Shown here: positions 1 through 3,923 of the stretch, piece after piece
Layout: each line of letters opens with the position of its first letter
How positions within the stretch are numbered: the stretch's first letter is position 1
From: Candidatus Nomurabacteria bacterium CG_4_10_14_0_2_um_filter_30_12
GTDB taxonomy: Bacteria; Patescibacteriota; Minisyncoccia; Phycocordibacterales; UBA9973
Direction: 5' to 3'
DNA length: 6,006 nucleotides
Assembly (NCBI GenBank): GCA_002792755.1
Contig: PFOY01000013.1
Location: 1 to 6,006 of the forward strand
Position numbers and translations under genes: made by a program
Notes under the pieces: model-generated
Told to the model about the DNA's origin: nothing
What the model saw: only the letters and a program-made list of their open reading frames with translations
The model's database searches: none

Positions 1-656
1 AAAAAGTCGTTAAAATTGACAAAACAAAAATCCAAGATGCCATCAATTCACTTTCTAGTGAGGACGATGTTGTATTAGATAATCTTATTTCTTTCATTAA
101 CAATGGATGTCAGCTTATACAACAAGTTGGCACACATGTTGTGCAATTTCTTTCTTTCGTTTGCGAAGTTGTAATATTGGGAGTTAAGGAATTTGTTGTT
201 GGTGATTTTTACAAATCCGGAGAAAATAATGGTATAAAATTATTTTTTGGATCTAATTTTGAAACATGGATTTTGAATCCGATGAAGAAAATGGAAATTT
301 TTCTTCCAGAATCAAAATTAAAAAAGCATTTACTAATAAAAAATGCTTATGATACTGAAATGCAAACTGATTTTTTAGAAAAACCAATAATTCCGATTAA
401 ACAATTCATGGCACAACTAAAAAATATGATTCTTGCTCAATCAAACGGTGAAGTCAAAAAAGATGGCTTAGATGTTAGTGGAAAAGCAAACATCTTTCAT
501 GTTGATTTATCGAAATTGGGTGATAATCGTGTCGTTGCTGTGTACGTGTATCGGTTCGGTGTCGGGTGGGATGTTGATGCTGACGAGTTTGGTTACATTG
601 GTCGTTGGGGTGAGAGCCGTTCGTTCTTTACTCCCGCTACTAAAGCGGAAGCGTAA
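1..656 (+). CDS. DGR target protein, diversified C-terminus (5' end outside window)
   Basis: The frame is open from the first complete codon at position 3 to the TAA at 654-656, giving 217 visible residues. The GTG at 141 lies inside an uninterrupted frame, so it is not the true start; the gene begins left of the window. The N-terminal part seen is hydrophilic, then comes a hydrophobic stretch (VVQFLSFVCEVVILGV). The middle, from about visible residue 58 (GDFYKSGENNGIKLFFG), matches no family I can name. The last ~40 residues are coded by the variable repeat and read VYVYRFGVGWDVDADEFG, then RWGESRSFFTP, with invariant W, R and F positions between variable ones. That is the usual C-terminal pattern of DGR targets, which commonly adopt a C-type-lectin (formylglycine-enzyme-like) fold. 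Role inferred: a diversified binding protein. Ligand and location unknown. DGR role well supported; fold is inference. Confidence 0.88.
   Translation, partial: KVVKIDKTKIQDAINSLSSEDDVVLDNLISFINNGCQLIQQVGTHVVQFLSFVCEVVILGVKEFVVGDFYKSGENNGIKLFFGSNFETWILNPMKKMEIFLPESKLKKHLLIKNAYDTEMQTDFLEKPIIPIKQFMAQLKNMILAQSNGEVKKDGLDVSGKANIFHVDLSKLGDNRVVAVYVYRFGVGWDVDADEFGYIGRWGESRSFFTPATKAEA
529..641 (+). repeat. DGR variable repeat (VR)
   Basis: This segment aligns without gaps to 958-1070 at a fixed offset of 429. There are 19 mismatches in 113 bp, and in all of them the template has A: 11 A to G, 6 A to T, 2 A to C. They change 14 codons; 18 of the 19 changes are at first or second codon positions, and every changed codon alters the amino acid. 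Two further A differences (TR 956, 957) could extend the repeat by two bases; beyond that non-A mismatches start. The invariant 17-base block at 620-636 near the 3' end is the best candidate for the initiation-of-mutagenic-homing site. Identity stops after 641, 15 bases before the target stop codon. Confidence 0.95.
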
Positions 657-668
657 ACTTAAACGCTT
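634..668 (+). other. Two adjacent hairpins at the 3' edge of VR
   Basis: The first inverted repeat is CCGCT (634-638) / AGCGG (644-648) with a 5-nt loop. The second begins on the next base: AAGCGT (649-654) / ACGCTT (663-668) with an 8-nt loop spanning the target stop codon. In the Bordetella phage DGR a hairpin or cruciform just downstream of VR promotes target recognition, so these are candidates for that role. The stems are short and pairing was judged by eye; the second could also contribute to transcription termination because T-rich sequence follows. Confidence 0.45.
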
Positions 669-679
669 AATTTTGTTTT

Positions 680-710
680 GGACCCTTGGAAACTTGGGTC
701 CTTTATTTTT
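680..710 (+). terminator. Rho-independent terminator of the target gene
   Basis: GGACCC (680-685) pairs with GGGTCC (696-701) around a 10-nt loop, and a T-rich tail (702-710 and on) follows directly. It lies 24 bases after the target stop codon. It likely ends the target transcript, separating it from the template RNA. It is also one of three inverted repeats in a row behind VR, so a second role as a homing structure is possible. Confidence 0.7.
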
Positions 711-903
711 TTAATTTTCAATATATACTATAAATGATGCTGGAAGATTTCTCGGTATCTCACTTAGAAACAAGCATCAAGATAATAATTTGTTCTGAAT
801 TATGTCGGTGTAAGGACTTATGCAAGAGTAGCTGTTATTTATCTCAAACAAAATATATACAGTAGGTGCTTTATGCTGGTGCATTTTAGATGTCAAAAAA
901 TAA
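711..903 (+). other. Non-coding stretch between target gene and TR
   Basis: No convincing gene is seen here on either strand. A separated inverted pair TGATGCT (735-741) / AGCATCA (773-779) encloses a 31-nt loop. Overlapping -10-like boxes TATACT (724-729) and TATAAA (729-734) lie just before it, without a good -35 at the right distance. The stretch probably carries the promoter and 5' leader of the template RNA, but no promoter can be fixed from sequence alone. Confidence 0.35.
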
Positions 904-957
904 AATAATTATCGTGATTCGGTAATTATTAATGAATTAGGTGGCATAAGGCACGAA

Positions 958-1070
958 GTGTCGTTGCTGTGAACGTGAATCGGAACGGTGACGAGTGGAA
1001 TGTTAATGCTAACAAGTTTGATTACATTAATCGTTGGAATGAGAGCAATTCGTTCTTTACTCCCGAAACT
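958..1070 (+). repeat. DGR template repeat (TR)
   Basis: This is the invariant copy from which VR (529-641) derives. It has 31 adenines, 19 of which are substituted in VR; no other base differs. In the target frame it reads as nine AAY (Asn) codons among Asp, Glu and Lys codons with invariant Val, Arg, Gly, Trp, Phe and Ser positions. That is the typical TR composition, which allows wide amino-acid change with little risk of stop codons; AAY codons cannot mutate at A into a stop. The open frame through it (from GTG at 969) is a by-product of similarity to the target and has no matching upstream coding sequence. TR is richer in G and C than its surroundings. Confidence 0.95.
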
Positions 1071-1078
1071 GTCTATTT

Positions 1079-1387
1079 TTACCTCTTACTATTTTGTAAG
1101 AGGTTTTTGTTTAGTTTAGTTTCTACACTATTTTTCCATCCACCCAATATCTTTCCAACTTCTTGCAATTTGCTAGACAATTCTAAATACTCCTTTTCTT
1201 TTACGAATTTGTTTTCAAAAGCAATTTGAAGTAAATATTTAATAATATCATTTTTGCTGATGCACTCTACTATTTTCCCGCTTTTATTTTCAAGGCTCGC
1301 ATAGTATGCTTTGTATATGAGTTCAAGTAAATCTAAAAAATGGTTTTTAATTCTTGCCCCAGTGGTGTATCTAGCAGTTCTAGGCAT
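1079..1387 (-). CDS. avd: Avd-like four-helix-bundle DGR accessory protein (start unresolved)
   Basis: The 102 residues from the ATG at 1387 fit the bAvd / 23S-rRNA-IVP four-helix-bundle family: RYTTGARIKNHFLDLLELI early, then SKNDIIKYLLQIAFE, then the diagnostic ending YLELSSKLQEVGKILGGW. Avd forms a basic pentameric barrel that binds the DGR reverse transcriptase and template RNA. Family helix 1 is missing if the gene starts at 1387. In the same frame upstream, residues RTKEAFSIWCNNIVPH (to about 1436) continue the helix-1 pattern, so the real gene is longer. That frame is open to 1489 but has no ATG, GTG or TTG there. An ATG at 1493-1491 would join it and give 137 residues if the nine-base C run (plus-strand G at 1469-1477) had eight bases. 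So either the run is misread or variable, or an unusual start is used. The gene is inverted relative to TR and RT; its end abuts TR. Confidence 0.82.
   Translation of the reverse strand: MPRTARYTTGARIKNHFLDLLELIYKAYYASLENKSGKIVECISKNDIIKYLLQIAFENKFVKEKEYLELSSKLQEVGKILGGWKNSVETKLNKNLLQNSKR
1081..1113 (+). terminator. Strong terminator right after TR
   Basis: A perfect 9-bp stem, ACCTCTTAC (1081-1089) / GTAAGAGGT (1096-1104) with a 6-nt loop, is followed on the + strand by TTTTGTTTAGTTTAG. The stem starts 10 bases after TR ends, so most template transcripts should stop here. On the - strand the stem is followed by A, not T, so it would not terminate avd transcripts. The last codons and the stop of the antisense avd gene are coded inside this hairpin. 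Confidence 0.8.
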
Positions 1388-1439
1388 ATGAGGAACGATA
1401 TTATTACACCAAATACTAAAAGCTTCCTTTGTGCGGAGA

Positions 1440-2549
1440 ATGATGCTCGCATTTGTGATAGCAAATGCGGGGGGGGGTAGAAAAAGTTTTCATAATTTTG
1501 ATGATATAATATCTGTAAAAAATTTGCTGATATCTTGGCAGGAGTTTTTAAGAGGTAAGAAAAAAAGGAAGGATGTAATTTTGTTTTCAATGAATTTAAT
1601 GGATAACATTTATTTTTTACATAACGATTTAAAAACCAAAACCTACGAACATTCAGATTATTATGCCTTCAATATTTCAGACCCCAAACCACGAAACATC
1701 CACAAAGCCACAGTCAGAGACAGGTTATTACATCATGCAATATATAGAATTTTGTATCCATATTTTGATAAGAAATTCATATATGATTCATATTCTTGTA
1801 GAGTGGAGAAAGGAACACATAAAGCAATATACAGATTTGAGAGTTTTATAAGGAAAGTAAGTAAAAACAATACCAAAACTTGCTGGGTTTTGAAATGTGA
1901 TATAAAAAAATTCTTTGCAAATATAGATCATAAAATTTTAAAAGAAATATTGTCAAAGACGGTCTTTGACAAGGATACTTTGTGGCTGCTAGAACAGGTG
2001 ATAGATAGTTTTTACACAAATGCACATATCAACCATGGTGTATATGTGCAAAGTAATACAATCTACGCCATGGCTGAGATGAAAAAATATCAATACTCAA
2101 ATTCTACTGTCGCTGAAAACGAGTATCGAGGTTTACCACTTGGTAATCTTACTTCTCAACTTTTAGTAAATATCTACATGAATAAATTTGATCAATATGT
2201 GAAACATAAACTGAAAGTAAAATATTATATTAGATATGCAGATAATTTTGTAATTCTTTCAGAAGACAAAGAATATTTAGAAAATATTTTAAAACAAATG
2301 AAAGAATTTTTAGAAAATAAATTAAAATTAAACATGCATCCAGATAAAGTATTTATTAAAACTATTGCTTCTGGTGTTGATTTCTTAGGTTGGATACATT
2401 TTCCAAAACATAGAGTATTAAGAACAGCTACAAAAAGGAGGATGTTTAGGAATATTATAAAAAACCAGAAACCAAACACGGTTCAGTCATATTTAGGAAT
2501 GTTGAGTCATGGGAATACTTATAAATTGAGAAAAATTTTGAAAGATTGA
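1440..2549 (+). CDS. DGR-type reverse transcriptase (YADN active site)
   Basis: This is the reverse transcriptase that copies TR RNA with adenine infidelity. Counting from the frame's GTG at 1431: fingers motif NIHKATVRDRLLHHAI (89-104), palm motif with catalytic Asp157 (LKCDIKKFFANID), then GLPLGNLTSQ (234-243) whose SQ is the DGR-specific form of motif 4. The active-site loop follows (IRYADNFVIL, 267-276), then VDFLGW (316-321) and a maturase-like thumb (SYLGMLSHGNTYKL). The expected YxDD is YADN (Asp271, Asn272), a change of one catalytic aspartate. About 35 residues (197-232) between motifs 3 and 4 look longer than usual. Start: tandem ATGs at 1440 and 1443 follow GGAG at 1435-1438, and 1443 has the better spacing; GTG at 1431 has no such site. 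Family similarity starts only at ~1482 (KSFHNF). Without the upstream ATGs the next in-frame ATG is 1590. No terminator lies between this gene and rpsT. Confidence 0.92.
   Translation: MMLAFVIANAGGGRKSFHNFDDIISVKNLLISWQEFLRGKKKRKDVILFSMNLMDNIYFLHNDLKTKTYEHSDYYAFNISDPKPRNIHKATVRDRLLHHAIYRILYPYFDKKFIYDSYSCRVEKGTHKAIYRFESFIRKVSKNNTKTCWVLKCDIKKFFANIDHKILKEILSKTVFDKDTLWLLEQVIDSFYTNAHINHGVYVQSNTIYAMAEMKKYQYSNSTVAENEYRGLPLGNLTSQLLVNIYMNKFDQYVKHKLKVKYYIRYADNFVILSEDKEYLENILKQMKEFLENKLKLNMHPDKVFIKTIASGVDFLGWIHFPKHRVLRTATKRRMFRNIIKNQKPNTVQSYLGMLSHGNTYKLRKILKD
1446..1477. other. Hairpin followed by a run of nine G, at the avd/RT head-to-head junction
   Basis: CGCATTTG (1448-1455) pairs perfectly with CAAATGCG (1462-1469) around a 6-nt loop, extendable by a T.G and a C-G pair to 1446/1471. 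The right arm runs straight into G9 (1469-1477). The element lies inside the first codons of the RT frame and inside the upstream extension of the avd frame. Family similarity of RT begins just to its right (~1482) and that of Avd just to its left (~1444), so it marks the true junction between the two genes. Homopolymers this long are prone to slippage and to sequencing error. Confidence 0.6.
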
Positions 2550-2572
2550 TTTATTTTATGTTTTAATATAAT
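2546..2572 (+). promoter_or_regulatory. Likely promoter of rpsT, overlapping the RT stop codon
   Basis: TTGATT (2546-2551) and a perfect TATAAT (2567-2572) are separated by 15 bp. Transcription would start near 2579, within a few bases of the rpsT ATG at 2582, giving an almost leaderless message. No Shine-Dalgarno site is visible before that ATG. The spacing is shorter than the optimal 17 bp. Confidence 0.55.
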
Positions 2573-2581
2573 ATAGATCAT

Positions 2582-2833
2582 ATGCCAATAATCAAATCAG
2601 CTAAAAAAGCAGTTCGAGGGTCTCTTCGTAAGAAGGCTTTTAATGATCGTCAAAAGCGTGCAATGAAAGATATTATTAAAAAGATTGAAAAGACTGTTAA
2701 AACAGATAAAGTAGGTGCACAAAAAATATTAAGTTCTGCTTATGTAATTATAGACAAGACAGCTAAAAAGGGTGTTATTAAAAAGAATAATGCTGCTAGA
2801 AAGAAATCTCGTTTATCAAGATTAGTTAAATAA
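2582..2833 (+). CDS. rpsT: Small ribosomal subunit protein bS20
   Basis: The 83-residue Lys/Arg-rich helical protein has the bS20 pattern: KSAKKAVRGSLRKKAFNDR at the N-terminus, a central helix with DIIKKIEKTVKTDK, a hydrophobic turn (LSSAYVIIDKTAKKGVI), and the closing KNNAARKKSRLSRLVK. bS20 binds 16S rRNA early in 30S assembly. Length is close to the usual 84-90. The gene stands alone between the DGR and a convergent cold-shock gene. It has its own promoter at the end of the RT gene and a terminator right after its stop. Read-through from the RT gene is also possible since no terminator lies between them. Confidence 0.96.
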   Translation: MPIIKSAKKAVRGSLRKKAFNDRQKRAMKDIIKKIEKTVKTDKVGAQKILSSAYVIIDKTAKKGVIKKNNAARKKSRLSRLVK

Positions 2834-2841
2834 TTTAAAAT

Positions 2842-2870
2842 AAAAAAAGCCCCAAGTTGGGGCTTTTTTT
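2842..2870. terminator. Bidirectional terminator between rpsT and the cold-shock gene
   Basis: GCCCC (2849-2853) pairs with GGGGC (2859-2863) around AAGTT, flanked by seven A on the left and seven T on the right. This gives a GC stem plus T-run in both directions. It lies 8 bases after the rpsT stop and 17 bases beyond the stop of the - strand cold-shock gene, so it serves both. Confidence 0.92.
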
Positions 2871-2887
2871 ATTAGATAAAGTGAATA

Positions 2888-3085
2888 TTACGCACGTTGT
2901 ACGTTTGTAGCATTCAATCCCTTTGGGGATTCCTCTGTTTCGAAAGAAACAGTATCGCCTTCATGTAACTCGTCGAAACTTACTCCGACAAGAGAATTAC
3001 TATGAAAGAATAAATCTTTCTGTAGGCCTTCTCCAGTTATGAAACCGAAACCTTTATCAGTGAGTCTTTTTATTGTACCAGTCAT
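2888..3085 (-). CDS. Cold-shock domain protein (CspA family)
   Basis: This 65-residue protein is a single cold-shock domain, the usual length. RNP1 is KGFGFI (11-16) and RNP2 is LFFHSN (25-30); the C-terminal end SPKGLNATNVQRA is typical. Such proteins bind single-stranded RNA or DNA and melt RNA structure in the cytoplasm. The aromatic residue common just before RNP1 (KWFN) is replaced (KRLTD), so nucleic-acid binding may be somewhat different. A consensus promoter at 3166-3194 gives a leader of about 73 nt, compatible with the leader regulation seen in cold-shock genes. No clear Shine-Dalgarno site precedes the ATG. It converges on rpsT with a shared terminator. Confidence 0.95.
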   Translation of the reverse strand: MTGTIKRLTDKGFGFITGEGLQKDLFFHSNSLVGVSFDELHEGDTVSFETEESPKGLNATNVQRA

Positions 3086-3165
3086 TGATTTTTTTGTTAG
3101 ATTTTTAAATACAAATTAAGATAGCTCTCTAGAAATCGACTCTTTTCGCACCTATTTGTATATCA

Positions 3166-3194
3166 AGTATAGTATATTAGAATCAATTTGTCAA
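3166..3194 (-). promoter_or_regulatory. Consensus promoter of the cold-shock gene
   Basis: On the - strand, TTGACA (3194-3189) is followed after exactly 17 bp by TATACT (3171-3166); another TATACT overlaps upstream with a 12-bp gap. Transcription would start near 3159, leaving an A/T-rich leader of about 73 nt before the ATG at 3085. The -35 box lies in the last codons of the upstream pseudouridine synthase gene. This is the best promoter match in the window. Confidence 0.85.
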
Positions 3195-3896
3195 GGTTTT
3201 TAAGAAGGTAATTAATTCTTCGCCTTTTATCTCTCTAAAACCATTAGGTTTTAAATTACCTAATTTTATATTCATGATCCTTTCTCTTTTTAAATCAGAT
3301 ACTTCTTGAAATAATCGGGAACACATTCTTCTGATTTGGTGTTTTTTACCCTCAGTTAATATTACTCTAAAAGTATTTTTATTTATTATTGTTACTTTAC
3401 ATTTTTTAGTGACATAGCCCTCGATATTTACCCCAGCTTCCATTTTTTGTTTAAAATTTGAACGTAATTTATTTGAAGTTCTTACAATATATTCTTTTTC
3501 ATGAAAGTATTTTGGACTTAATAATTGATCTGTTATACGTCCATCGTTCGTTAATATTATTAGTCCATGTGAATTTTTATCTAACCTCCCGATATGGAAT
3601 ACATCTTTTGATATTGTTGTATTTTTTAAATCTTCTCTTATGTCGTGTTCACCTTTTTGTGGAGAATGAGTAATGGTATCGATTGGTTTATTATATGCAA
3701 AATATATATAAACTTTGGGATTTTTATTTCCTTTTATTTCTACTTTATCATTCTCATTTACTTTACTTCCAAGGAGTGCTAATTTACCATTGATAAAAAC
3801 TTTCTTATTTTCTACTAATTCATCAGCACCTCTTCTTGTAGATATTTTTTTCCATGCTAAATATTTATTTATACGCATTGGGTATAAGTTTTCCAT
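3183..3896 (-). CDS. rluF: 23S rRNA pseudouridine synthase, RluF-like (RsuA/RluB/E/F family)
   Basis: Converts a uridine in 23S rRNA to pseudouridine; E. coli RluF acts on U2604. An S4 RNA-binding domain (about residues 7-55, MRINKYLAWKKISTRRGADE) precedes the catalytic domain. The motif GRLDKNSHGLIILTNDG contains the catalytic aspartate, Asp106. Further RluF-type blocks are HEKEYIV (132-138), VTKKCKV (162-168), EGKKHQIRRMC (182-192) and RERIMNIKLG (204-213). These resemble RluF more than RluB or RsuA, but the target base cannot be read from sequence. Length, 237 residues, is normal though shorter than E. coli RluF. The ATG at 3896 is used; an ATG at residue 7 is the alternative and fits the usual family start. 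The gene lies 27 bp downstream of the surface protein gene with no terminator between, so co-transcription is possible. Confidence 0.9.
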   Translation of the reverse strand: MENLYPMRINKYLAWKKISTRRGADELVENKKVFINGKLALLGSKVNENDKVEIKGNKNPKVYIYFAYNKPIDTITHSPQKGEHDIREDLKNTTISKDVFHIGRLDKNSHGLIILTNDGRITDQLLSPKYFHEKEYIVRTSNKLRSNFKQKMEAGVNIEGYVTKKCKVTIINKNTFRVILTEGKKHQIRRMCSRLFQEVSDLKRERIMNIKLGNLKPNGFREIKGEELITFLKTLTN

Positions 3897-3923
3897 TTGA
3901 ATATAATTTTATTATCTATGCAC

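Larger units (their letters stand above)
904..1113 (+). ncRNA. Candidate DGR template RNA with flanking hairpins
   Basis: The template repeat must be transcribed to be copied by the reverse transcriptase, and this interval has the shape of a small RNA. It opens with an 11-bp hairpin (904-914 with 920-930, one T.G pair, 5-nt loop). A short GGCAC-GAA-GTGTC hairpin (950-962) then sits exactly at the TR 5' border. TR follows, and the interval closes with the terminator at 1081-1113. The 5' end is not defined; it may start as early as ~735. In the Bordetella phage system a spacer RNA downstream of TR is needed for cDNA priming; here only about 10 nt lie between TR and the terminator stem, so the priming region would have to be the hairpin or lie upstream. 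Role inferred from the family; boundaries are estimates. Confidence 0.5.

Noticed and set aside
141..656. Target gene starting at GTG 141
   Set aside because: The same frame is open without a stop back to position 3, with normal protein-like sequence, so the start is outside the window.
472..714. An 80-residue + strand frame inside the target and VR
   Set aside because: It is out of frame with the target, whose codon-level pattern of A substitutions fixes the real frame, and it reads through the terminator.
969..1229. An 86-residue + strand gene through TR
   Set aside because: Its first part only mirrors the target because TR is the template of VR. Past 1070 it runs through the terminator hairpin and antisense to avd, with low-complexity sequence.
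1333..1590. An 85-residue - strand frame at the avd/RT junction
   Set aside because: It overlaps RT codons and the Avd frame that carry family similarity, and has none itself; it only exists through the C run.
2225..2479. Antisense frame within the RT gene
   Set aside because: It covers the conserved RT palm and thumb region on the other strand and looks like AT-rich shadow sequence.
1440..2549. Group II intron or retron reverse transcriptase
   Set aside because: The SQ in motif 4, a nearby Avd and a TR/VR pair with adenine-only changes identify a DGR; no intron ribozyme domains or retron msr/msd were seen.
3458..3900. Plus-strand frames opposite the pseudouridine synthase
   Set aside because: They lie opposite conserved catalytic and S4-domain codons and are Leu/Phe-rich shadows.
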